Source: Candidatus Thioglobus sp. MED-G25
Lineage (GTDB): Bacteria > Pseudomonadota > Gammaproteobacteria > Arenicellales > UBA868
Length of the DNA stretch: 64,000 nt
Direction: 5' to 3'
NCBI GenBank assembly: GCA_002456995.1
Contig: NTKC01000008.1
Coordinates: 19,488-83,487 of the forward strand
Part shown: piece by piece, positions 55,228 to 63,236 of the stretch
Numbering within the stretch: position 1 is the first letter of the stretch
Layout: every line of letters starts with the position of its first letter
Made by a program: the position numbers and the translations under genes
The notes under the pieces: generated by a model
What the model saw: only the letters and a program-made list of their open reading frames with translations
The model's database searches: none
What the model was told of the DNA's origin: nothing

Positions 55228-56880
55228 ATGGAGATCGATTTCCAGACCGAACCCCAGCGGTATAAGCACTGGCACCTTCGCCTGGACGGCCGGGTTGCGC
55301 ATCTGATCTTAGATGTCGACGAAGACGGTGGCCTGTTCAACGGTTACCAACTCAAACTCAATTCCTACGATCTTGGTGTCGATATTGAACTCAATGACGC
55401 TATTCAACGCCTGCGTTTCGAACATCCAGACGTCAGTATTGTCCTACTGGAATCTGCTAAACCCGCGGTTTTCAGCGCAGGTGCCAATATCAGAATGCTC
55501 GCTGGCGCCAGTCACGCACACAAGGTCAATTTCTGTAAGTTCACTAACGAAACTCGCAATGCTATCGAGGATGCGTCTGCATGGTCAGAAAAGACCTTCA
55601 TAAGCGTCATACAGGGCACCTGTGCCGGTGGTGGTTATGAACTGGTCCTCGCTACGGACCACATTCTGATGGCTGATGATGGTTCATCGAGCATCGCTCT
55701 TCCAGAAGTACCACTTCTTGCTGTTCTTCCCGGCACCGGTGGTCTGACACGGATCACAGACAAACGAAAAGTTCGTCGAGACATCGCTGATGTATTTTCA
55801 ACACTGGAAGAAGGTGTCCGCGGCCCTAAAGCACTGACTTGGGGGCTTATCGACCAGACCGTGCCACCCTCAGAACTTGCAGGCGTGATTGAACACCTCA
55901 TTAATCAACTGGCAGAACAGCCTGATCCACCAGTCAACCGCAAAGGCATAATCCTCAAACCCCTGAAACGCAATTCTTCTGACTGTACGGTGAGCTACTC
56001 TACTGTTCGTGTGGACAAAAACCGTACTGGTCGTACTGCAACCCTCACCATCTCGGGTCCAAAATCCGCAGCGCCCGAAAATAATGATGCACTGTCGGCG
56101 AGCGGTGCGGCGGCGTGGGTACTGCGCTGTGCCCGCGAATTGGACGATGCGCTGCTTCATCTGCGGTTCAACGAGCCCGATCTAGGTGTGTTGATTTTTC
56201 GGACTGAAGGTGATTCTGCTACTGCACTGCAGCACGATGCGTTCTTGAATCAGCACGCTGAGCATTGGCTTGTTCGTGAGATCATGTTGTACTGGAAACG
56301 CGTATTGAAACGTATTGATCTGACGTCAAGGTCTCTTGTTACACTAATCGATCCTGGCAGCTGTTTTGTAGGACTACTGGCGGAGATAATGTTCGCGTGC
56401 GACCGCACGTACATGCTAATCGGTCAACTCGATGGAGACCCTCGTCCATCACCTGCGGTCATACTGACGACCTCTAACTTTGGGCCCTATCCGATGAGTA
56501 ACAACCTTACCCGTCTAAATACGCGATTCATCGGGCGGCCGAGCACCGTGACGGAACTCTTCGATCTTATCGGTGACGCACTGCCTGCTCGGATCTGTCT
56601 GGACTTGGGCCTGGTTACATTTGCATTTGACGAATTGGACTGGGAAGACGAAATTCGGATTTTTCTAGAAGAACGTGCCGCATTTTCGCCTGACGCTCTG
56701 ACTGGACTGGAGGCAAATCTTCGCTTTCCAGGACCAGAGACCATGGAAACTAAGATTTTCGGACGACTAAGTGCGTGGCAGAACTGGATCTTTCAACGCG
56801 GCAATGCTACGGGCGAACAAGGCGCATTGTGCCGATACGGTTCCGGCCAAAAAGGGGTTTTTAGTCCCGAACGTACGTAA
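55228..56880 (+). CDS. boxC: Benzoyl-CoA-dihydrodiol lyase
   Basis: A 550-residue crotonase-superfamily enzyme that opens the epoxidised ring of 2,3-epoxybenzoyl-CoA, yielding formate and 3,4-didehydroadipyl-CoA semialdehyde. EIDFQTEPQRYKHWHLRLDGRVAHLILDVDEDGGL opens it, FSAGANIRMLAGASHAHKVNFCKFTNETRN is the N-terminal oxyanion region, and GTCAGGGYELVLATDHILMADD near residue 130 is typical of BoxC. IMFACDRTYM lies further on in the C-terminal half. Length equals the characterised Azoarcus enzyme. ATG 55228 is preferred to TTG 55222. boxB follows 32 bases later. Confidence 0.96.
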   Translation: MEIDFQTEPQRYKHWHLRLDGRVAHLILDVDEDGGLFNGYQLKLNSYDLGVDIELNDAIQRLRFEHPDVSIVLLESAKPAVFSAGANIRMLAGASHAHKVNFCKFTNETRNAIEDASAWSEKTFISVIQGTCAGGGYELVLATDHILMADDGSSSIALPEVPLLAVLPGTGGLTRITDKRKVRRDIADVFSTLEEGVRGPKALTWGLIDQTVPPSELAGVIEHLINQLAEQPDPPVNRKGIILKPLKRNSSDCTVSYSTVRVDKNRTGRTATLTISGPKSAAPENNDALSASGAAAWVLRCARELDDALLHLRFNEPDLGVLIFRTEGDSATALQHDAFLNQHAEHWLVREIMLYWKRVLKRIDLTSRSLVTLIDPGSCFVGLLAEIMFACDRTYMLIGQLDGDPRPSPAVILTTSNFGPYPMSNNLTRLNTRFIGRPSTVTELFDLIGDALPARICLDLGLVTFAFDELDWEDEIRIFLEERAAFSPDALTGLEANLRFPGPETMETKIFGRLSAWQNWIFQRGNATGEQGALCRYGSGQKGVFSPERT

Positions 56881-56912
56881 GCACTAAATCATTACAGACT
56901 ACAGGATCCATC

Positions 56913-58364
56913 GTGACGGCCGAAAGCACCCAAGTCAGCTACGACACACTCATTCCGAACAATGTAGGCCTGTCGTCTGACCGCCGGGTTCTTAAAGGAC
57001 TCGAACAGTGGCATCCAGAGTTTCTAAACTGGTGGCACGACATGGGACCGGATGGTTTTCAGCATGTTCCCGTTTATCTGCGTACAGCTGTGAGTGTCGA
57101 TCGTGATGGCTGGGCTCAGTTTGGCTACGTCAAGATGCCGGATTACCGATGGGGTGTTCTGCTCGCTCCACGAATAGAAGGTCGTACTATCGGATTCGGC
57201 CACTATCTGGGTGAACCAGTCTGGCAAGAAGTGCCCGGGGAGCAGCGGGCTGCGCTGAGACGGCTAATTGTCATCCAGGGGGACACGGAACCGGCATCAG
57301 TTGAACAACAACGTCACCTCGGTAAAACTGCACCTTCACTTTACGACTTACGCAATCTGTTCCAGGTGAATGTAGAAGAAGCTCGACACCTCTGGGCGAT
57401 GGTTTACCTGTTACATAAGTATTTTGGGCGTGACGGCCGGGAGGAGGCGCAAGAGCTGCTGCGACGGCGTTCCGGTGACAGTAACTCACCGCGATTATTG
57501 GGGGCGTTTAATGAGGCAACGCCCGACTGGCTGTCGTACTTCATGTTCACTTTCTTCACCGATCGCGATGGCAAAATGCAACTAGAGAGTCTCGCCCAGT
57601 CCGGGTTTGACCCGCTGGCGAGAACTACACGGTTTATGCTCACCGAAGAGGCTCACCATATGTTTATTGGTCAGACCGGTATCGCCCGAATCGTCAAGAG
57701 CACATGTTTGGCCATGCGGAAAAACGATCTTCATGACCCTTATGACGTTGAGCGGATCCGGCCACTGGGTGTTATCGATCTACCTACGGTGCAACGCAAG
57801 TTAAATTTCCATTTTTCGGTATCGCTCGATCTGTTCGGATCGGAGATATCAACCAATGCCGCTGGATTTTTTGATTCAGGCATAAAGGGTCGTTACCGAG
57901 AGAACGGAATTGAGGACGATCACCAGCTCGTTACTGCAACTTATTCGGTTCTTAAACTTGAGCAGGGCCACATAGGGTCGGTCGATACAGCGGCTCTGCC
58001 GGCGCTGAATGCCCGCCTGCGTGATGATTATGTACGCGAGTGCGCGAGAGGCGTAGATCGGTGGAACACAATTATCAGAAAAGCTGGAATCCCTTTTACC
58101 CTTTTTCTGCCGCATGTGGCGTTCTCCCGCACCGTCGGCGAGTTTGCCGATATCCATGCCACTCCTCAGGGGCATATACTGACAGACGATGAATGGCATC
58201 AACAGAAACACCGTTTCCTACCGACCGCAGACGATGAGGCCTACCTCAATTCACTGATGATCTCGGTTTTCGAACCTGGCGAGTTCGCGTCCTGGATCGC
58301 CCCACCGGGCAATCCGATCGACAACAAATCCGCCAACTTCAAATACGTTAGGCTGAACCGTTGA
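56913..58364 (+). CDS. boxB: Benzoyl-CoA 2,3-epoxidase subunit BoxB
   Basis: A 483-residue di-iron oxygenase component that epoxidises benzoyl-CoA with O2. Iron-ligand helices are seen as NVEEARHLWAMVYLLHKYFG near residue 155 and MLTEEAHHMFIGQTGIARI near 245, both with the ExxH signature; KLEQGHIGSVDTAAL lies further on. IPNNVGLSSDRRVLKGLEQWHPEFLNWWHDMGP opens it and matches BoxB. The electron-donor subunit BoxA (FAD/ferredoxin protein) is usually adjacent but is not in the window. GTG start. Confidence 0.96.
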   Translation: MTAESTQVSYDTLIPNNVGLSSDRRVLKGLEQWHPEFLNWWHDMGPDGFQHVPVYLRTAVSVDRDGWAQFGYVKMPDYRWGVLLAPRIEGRTIGFGHYLGEPVWQEVPGEQRAALRRLIVIQGDTEPASVEQQRHLGKTAPSLYDLRNLFQVNVEEARHLWAMVYLLHKYFGRDGREEAQELLRRRSGDSNSPRLLGAFNEATPDWLSYFMFTFFTDRDGKMQLESLAQSGFDPLARTTRFMLTEEAHHMFIGQTGIARIVKSTCLAMRKNDLHDPYDVERIRPLGVIDLPTVQRKLNFHFSVSLDLFGSEISTNAAGFFDSGIKGRYRENGIEDDHQLVTATYSVLKLEQGHIGSVDTAALPALNARLRDDYVRECARGVDRWNTIIRKAGIPFTLFLPHVAFSRTVGEFADIHATPQGHILTDDEWHQQKHRFLPTADDEAYLNSLMISVFEPGEFASWIAPPGNPIDNKSANFKYVRLNR

Positions 58365-58430
58365 AGCAATCACAGTTTCTTCCACCTTGCAGTGATAAAC
58401 TCTTTAGCTGCTAACAGTGATTATATTTTC

Positions 58431-59468
58431 ATGGAATTTCTCTCAAACTACGGCTTGTTCCTAGCGAAAACAGTAACCCTACTGGCCGCACTGCTGGCAG
58501 TTGTCGGGTTTATCTCAACCCTGGCAATGCGCCGACGAAGTGCTGCCCCGGAGCATATAGAAGTCAAACCGATCAATGACCGGTACCGTGACATCAGTGA
58601 CGTATTGCAACATTCCATGCTGCACGAGAATGAGGCAAAGAAAAAACGAAAAGCCGACAAGAAAGCAAAAAAAGCAGAGGCAAAGAAATCAAAAAAACAG
58701 AACAGTGAGTACAGGAAACGACTGTTTATTCTCGATTTCCAAGGCGACCTCCGTGGTTCTGAAGTCGCGACACTTCGAGAAGAAGTCACAGCCGTGTTAT
58801 TGGTTGCTCGAGAACAAGATGAGGTATTGCTTCGACTCGAAAGCGCAGGTGGGATGGTCCATGCATACGGCTTGGCTGCTTCTCAACTGTCAAGAATTCG
58901 CGAAAAGAAAATCAAACTCACTATCGCGGTCGACAAAGTCGCAGCCAGCGGCGGTTACCTCATGGCCTGCGTGGGTGATCGAATACTCGCCGCGCCCTTT
59001 GCCATTATCGGCTCTATTGGTGTGATCACACAGATACCGAACTTTAATCGACTTCTGAAAAAACACGATATCGACTATGAACAGGTGACGGCTGGGGAAT
59101 TCAAACGGACGGTTACTATGTTTGGTGAAACCACCGACAAGGCGCGACAGAAACTCAAGGAGGAGGTCGAAGACACCCATATGCTGTTCAAAGATTTTGT
59201 TAAGGAGCAGCGACCTGTGGTAGATCTCGAAAAAGTGGCCACCGGTGAATACTGGCTGGGAACCCGAGCGCATGCGTTGAACCTTGTAGATGACCTATGT
59301 ACCAGCGATGACCACTTGATGTCGCTGAGAAATGAAGTCGATTTGTACGAAGTGCACTACAAAATTAAGCAGAAGTTCAGTGACAAGGTATTTTCCCTGT
59401 TCAGTAGATTGCAGCGGAACAGCTTGATCAATTACACCGAACCCACTCAACCGCCCAGCCTGACCTGA
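58431..59468 (+). CDS. sohB: Inner-membrane serine protease SohB
   Basis: A 345-residue SohB/SppA-family peptidase. An N-terminal membrane anchor (LAKTVTLLAALLAVVGFISTLAM) is followed by a long Lys-rich linker (EAKKKRKADKKAKKAEAKKSKK). The protease domain has LRLESAGGMVHAYGLAASQL near residue 135. The Ser is in VDKVAASGGYLMACVGDRILAAPFAIIGSIGVI near 170. The Lys of the dyad is in TAGEFKRTVTMFGETT near 220. ATG 58431 is used, not 58392. It follows boxB by 66 bases and is probably a separate unit. Confidence 0.94.
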   Translation: MEFLSNYGLFLAKTVTLLAALLAVVGFISTLAMRRRSAAPEHIEVKPINDRYRDISDVLQHSMLHENEAKKKRKADKKAKKAEAKKSKKQNSEYRKRLFILDFQGDLRGSEVATLREEVTAVLLVAREQDEVLLRLESAGGMVHAYGLAASQLSRIREKKIKLTIAVDKVAASGGYLMACVGDRILAAPFAIIGSIGVITQIPNFNRLLKKHDIDYEQVTAGEFKRTVTMFGETTDKARQKLKEEVEDTHMLFKDFVKEQRPVVDLEKVATGEYWLGTRAHALNLVDDLCTSDDHLMSLRNEVDLYEVHYKIKQKFSDKVFSLFSRLQRNSLINYTEPTQPPSLT

Positions 59469-59482
59469 ACCGGAGCAAGTCT

Positions 59483-60004
59483 ATGATCTATTCTCTGGGC
59501 ACCTTGTCACCAAGAATAGCAGAAAACGTCTATGTGGCGGACAGCGCAGACGTTATTGGCAACGTGGAAATCGGAAGTGGATCGAGTGTCTGGTTTAATA
59601 CCGTGCTAAGAGCAGATAACGACTTGATCCGTATCGGCACCGGCAGCAATATTCAAGATGGGACGGTCATTCACGTGGATGAAGGCATCCCCACACACAT
59701 TGGTGATAATGTCACGGTAGGCCACAACACAATGATCCACGGCTGCACCTTGGAAGATGGTTGTCTGGTAGGTATTGGTACGACAATACTAGACTATGCC
59801 GTCGTTGGAGCACATTCCATTGTTGGCGCCAACTCCTTGATCACGGAACGAAAGACTTACCCCTCGAGGTCTTTGATTCTCGGATCTCCGGCCAAAGTCG
59901 TGCGAGATCTAACCGATGAGGAAGTGAGCCTACTGGAGTGGACAGCGGCACACTACAGCAAAAACGCAGCTCATTTTCGTAACAATCTCAGAGCAGTTGA
60001 CTGA
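59483..60004 (+). CDS. Gamma-class carbonic anhydrase-like protein (YrdA type)
   Basis: A 173-residue left-handed beta-helix protein. The hexapeptide-repeat pattern runs through VYVADSADVIGNVEIGSGSSVWFNTVLRADND to IVGANSLIT. The zinc His positions are in GTVIHVDEGIP and VTVGHNTMIHGCTLEDG. Family members are carbonic anhydrases or related transport subunits; E. coli YrdA is of uncertain activity. It lies 14 bases after sohB, so it is probably co-transcribed with it. Convergent with the acyl-CoA ligase gene. Confidence 0.92.
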   Translation: MIYSLGTLSPRIAENVYVADSADVIGNVEIGSGSSVWFNTVLRADNDLIRIGTGSNIQDGTVIHVDEGIPTHIGDNVTVGHNTMIHGCTLEDGCLVGIGTTILDYAVVGAHSIVGANSLITERKTYPSRSLILGSPAKVVRDLTDEEVSLLEWTAAHYSKNAAHFRNNLRAVD

Positions 60005-60046
60005 AACTCCTATCAGGGTACATCACGCGACGATGGTGGCACAGGC

Positions 60047-61612
60047 TCAACTCGAGTAATCACCTGAGAGTTTTAGCCGCTGAATCTTTCCGGATGGTCC
60101 TTTAGGTAACTCATCAAGAACATATATATGTTTGGGTGATTTAAACGGCCCTAGTGCATTAATGCAAAATTCGCGTAGAGCATTTTCATCGAGTTGCTGA
60201 CCAGGATTAGGGACCACACAGGCAGCAATTTCCTCACCATACTCAGGATCGGGTACAGCAATCGCCGCTGCCTCAAGGATCCCAGGGAAACGATAGAGCA
60301 CATCATCGATCTCTCGCGGTGAGATGTTCTCGCCACCTTTGATAATAATTTCCTTAATTCTGCCAGTTACATAGACGTATCCTGATCCATCTTTATGGCC
60401 TAGATCACCAGTTCGGTACCAACCGTCTGTTGAAAACGCCTCACGTGTCGCCTGCTCATCATTCAGATAGGTACGCATAAGATTCGGCCCCCGCACTTCG
60501 ATTTCGCCCACGACCTCGTTTTTACAATCTGCACCTTCACCGTCTCTGATACGAATTTCATTGCCGCAGGGCAGACCCGGTGACCCAATCTTCTGCTGTG
60601 CGGGATCCAACGGATTGGACAGAATTTGGGCAGCTGTTTCCGTAATACCCATGGTTTCAACCATTGGGATTCCAAATCTCGCCACAAATGCCTTGTGTAC
60701 GGCGGGTGCCAATGGTGCAGAAGCACAACGGCCAAACCGGACATTGCTCAGTTGAGATTCTGTGATGTGCTGTGTAGCTTCTTCCGTACCCAGCAGATAG
60801 GAAATCATTGTCGGCACGACACTGAACCAGGTACAGTTTTCGTTCACAACCCAGTGCCAGAATCTTTGCGTGCTGAACTTCCTCGGCATGACTACAGATG
60901 AACCACTCACCAGCGGCGCCATAACTGTCACGACCTGGCCATTAATATGGCACAAGGGCAATACACACAATGCTCGATCACTGTTGCCCAGATGATGTGC
61001 AGAACAGGTATTGGCGCCTCCAGCTAACAGGCTGGCATGGGTATGGATCACTCCCTTAGGCCGTCCTGTGGTACCGGACGTGTAGATCAGTAACGCATCA
61101 TCAGCAGATTGAGGTGGGTCTGTATCTTGGTGGTTTTGAGTTTCAAGGAGTTGCAAACCGCCGTCACCCGCGACCCGATGTACTTTCACCTGCTGACAAG
61201 ATGCAACAACTGCAGCGCTCGCCAGATCAGCATGGTCATCGTCGGCAAATAGATGCCGGATACCAGAATGCTTGATCACATAGCCCAGGGTGTCAATACC
61301 GGCTACGGAATTAAGCATCAACGACACACGTCTGCTGTACATGCAGCCCAGAAAAAGCTCGAGTGCTGTTCGCCCATTGGCCATCAGCATCCCAACAGTC
61401 TCACCCTCAGAAACGCCTGAATTGGTCAGGTGGGGCCGAAGCCGGGCTGCAGTCTGACGCTGCTCTCCCCAAGTGACCTTGCCATGAGTCTCTGGGAAAA
61501 CGGCAAACACCCGATCGGGAAATTGTTTTGCCCCGTAATCAAGCACAGACCTGACAGTTTGACCTTTTAAGTCCGCTAACGGTGCGAAACCGGTCGCCAA
61601 CCTACTTACCAT
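60047..61612 (-). CDS. Acyl-CoA synthetase, SauT-like candidate
   Basis: A 521-residue AMP-forming ligase. LLIYTSGTTGRPKGVIHTHASLL near residue 175, MVETMGITETAAQILSNP near 320, GWYRTGDLGHKDGSGYVYVTGRIKEIIIKGGENISPREID near 405 and LPKGPSGKIQRLKL are the standard motifs. The gene overlaps the upstream acylating aldehyde dehydrogenase by 11 bases. This pairing is the arrangement of sauS and sauT (sulfoacetate-CoA ligase) in Cupriavidus sulfoacetate catabolism. Oxalate- or other small-acid CoA ligase remain possible, since specificity cannot be read from motifs. Confidence 0.82.
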   Translation of the reverse strand: MVSRLATGFAPLADLKGQTVRSVLDYGAKQFPDRVFAVFPETHGKVTWGEQRQTAARLRPHLTNSGVSEGETVGMLMANGRTALELFLGCMYSRRVSLMLNSVAGIDTLGYVIKHSGIRHLFADDDHADLASAAVVASCQQVKVHRVAGDGGLQLLETQNHQDTDPPQSADDALLIYTSGTTGRPKGVIHTHASLLAGGANTCSAHHLGNSDRALCVLPLCHINGQVVTVMAPLVSGSSVVMPRKFSTQRFWHWVVNENCTWFSVVPTMISYLLGTEEATQHITESQLSNVRFGRCASAPLAPAVHKAFVARFGIPMVETMGITETAAQILSNPLDPAQQKIGSPGLPCGNEIRIRDGEGADCKNEVVGEIEVRGPNLMRTYLNDEQATREAFSTDGWYRTGDLGHKDGSGYVYVTGRIKEIIIKGGENISPREIDDVLYRFPGILEAAAIAVPDPEYGEEIAACVVPNPGQQLDENALREFCINALGPFKSPKHIYVLDELPKGPSGKIQRLKLSGDYSS

Positions 61613-62996
61613 ACTGGTTCCAGTAATCGGCTAAAAGCACATCTTCGATCGGTTCATTGACAGGAATTGGGCGTACGATGCGGACAATATTGAGGTAATG
61701 ACGATAATTAACGTTGTCACTCACACTGTTACCGCCCCAGGTTCCACAGCCCATGGAGAGCGAGAATGGGAGACCATTATCGAAGCTCCCACCAGTCGCG
61801 AAACAATGTGCCTGATTGACGATCACACGACAGGCCGGCAAGCTCAGGCCAATCTTTACCGCTCGCTCCGCATTGTTACTGTGCAGTCCAACTGAGTGAC
61901 CCGCTCCCTGATAGCCGTATATTGCCCGCACTTGTTCACAGGCTGCGCCAAAATCCGACGTGCGGTACAACGTTAAAACAGGGGAGAGTTTTTCGCCGGA
62001 AAATGGATATGCAGGCCCTGTCCCGCTCTCCAGCACAACCAATATACTTGTACCCGAATCAACTCGCTTTAAACCCGCGAGATTAGCAATTTCCGTAGCC
62101 GAGCGCGCCAGGATCGCCGGATTGAGGCTCCCGTTGACCCACATGGTGTCTTGCAGAATCTGTTTTTCTGCCGGATCGAGAATGACAGCACCCTGATGGA
62201 CAAGCGCCTCACAAAACCGGTCATAGGCATCATCGACGACAATCACGCTATTTTCAGATGAACAACTCGTTGCGTGATCAAAACACTTCGACGCGATAAT
62301 TTTTTCTGCTGCCAGACTGCAATCAGCGGTCTCATCTACAATAACTGCGACATTGCCCTGTCCAACGCCCACTGCCGGTGTGCCACTGGAGTAGGCGGCC
62401 CGAATGTTGTTCTGCGACCCCGTCGCGACAACCAGATCAACCTGTGACATCAGTTCCCGCGTTGCTTCTCGGTTAACAGGGCTTGGCAGTTTCTGTACGA
62501 GGTCCTCGGGTGCTCCAATCTGTTTGAGTGCAGCACGGAAGTACTCAACCAGCCTGCTGCCCGTCGCCTCCCCTTTGGGTGATGGCGCGAGAATTACGGC
62601 ATTACCGCCCTTAACTGCATTGATGACTTTGTTTGTGGGTGTAGCAACTGGATTTGTCGATGGCGTTACCGCACCGACCACACCCACAGGTCGGGCAATT
62701 TCAGTCAGTCCGAGCTCTGGATACTCGGCAATCACACCGACAGTCCGTATTTCCTTGAGATCACGAAGAAGACCCAGTGTCTTGCGATAATTCTTGAGCA
62801 CCTTATCTTCGACGGAACCCAACCTGGTATCAGCGACCGCCTGTTCAGCAAGCAGTCTATTCCGACCTGGCTCCATAACCACCCAGGCCAGAGCACAAAC
62901 TGCGTTGTCTATTGCGGCCTGATCAAAGGTTTCGAATTCAGCCTGGGCAACCCGGGCCCGGGCGACTACTTCCGACACTGTATTAGCGACGCTCAT
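61602..62996 (-). CDS. Acylating aldehyde dehydrogenase, SauS-like candidate
   Basis: A 464-residue CoA-acylating aldehyde dehydrogenase. ARPVGVVGAVTPSTNPVATPTNKVINAVKGGNAVILAPSPKG near residue 100-140 is the acylating-family core. The catalytic Cys is at about 245 in FDHATSCSSENSVIVVDD. GAGHSVGLHSNNAERAVKIG and SLSMGCGTWGGNSVSDNV close it. The CSSEN active-site form recalls sulfoacetaldehyde dehydrogenase (SauS), with EutE/acetaldehyde dehydrogenase as relatives. ATG 62996 has AAGGA upstream; the 66 extra residues of the track ORF (to 63194) are low-complexity and not part of the fold. Confidence 0.88.
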   Translation of the reverse strand: MSVANTVSEVVARARVAQAEFETFDQAAIDNAVCALAWVVMEPGRNRLLAEQAVADTRLGSVEDKVLKNYRKTLGLLRDLKEIRTVGVIAEYPELGLTEIARPVGVVGAVTPSTNPVATPTNKVINAVKGGNAVILAPSPKGEATGSRLVEYFRAALKQIGAPEDLVQKLPSPVNREATRELMSQVDLVVATGSQNNIRAAYSSGTPAVGVGQGNVAVIVDETADCSLAAEKIIASKCFDHATSCSSENSVIVVDDAYDRFCEALVHQGAVILDPAEKQILQDTMWVNGSLNPAILARSATEIANLAGLKRVDSGTSILVVLESGTGPAYPFSGEKLSPVLTLYRTSDFGAACEQVRAIYGYQGAGHSVGLHSNNAERAVKIGLSLPACRVIVNQAHCFATGGSFDNGLPFSLSMGCGTWGGNSVSDNVNYRHYLNIVRIVRPIPVNEPIEDVLLADYWNQYGK

Positions 62997-63134
62997 AATA
63001 TAATCCTTCTCGACGCCTCTTGCTGTTCCGGTGGGTGTCCGACTTGGAGCCAGTCCATACCCGCCCATTCTAACGCCACTCATCGCTGATGAAGATCCGG
63101 TCGTTTCGTTCGGAGTCCTCATCTGTCCAGAAGT

Positions 63135-63163
63135 ATGGCAAGGTCTCGCCTTCAACTTGCCAT
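63135..63163. promoter_or_regulatory. Inverted repeat in the divergent sauS/dehydrogenase region
   Basis: ATGGCAAG and CTTGCCAT are perfect 8-bp arms separated by 13 bases, with arm centres 21 bases apart (two helical turns). The repeat lies in the 240-base gap between two divergently transcribed genes. This is the geometry of a dimeric repressor site controlling both directions. The regulator is unknown. Confidence 0.5.
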
Positions 63164-63236
63164 TGTCGCCCTTCGAACCCATCATAGGCGCCACCTGATT
63201 TCAGCACACAATAGTCCACCCGAACTGGAGAAAAAG

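Noticed and set aside
61602-63194. Identity of the aldehyde dehydrogenase as BoxD
   Set aside because: Active-site and core motifs match the CoA-acylating branch, not the non-acylating semialdehyde dehydrogenase of the box pathway.
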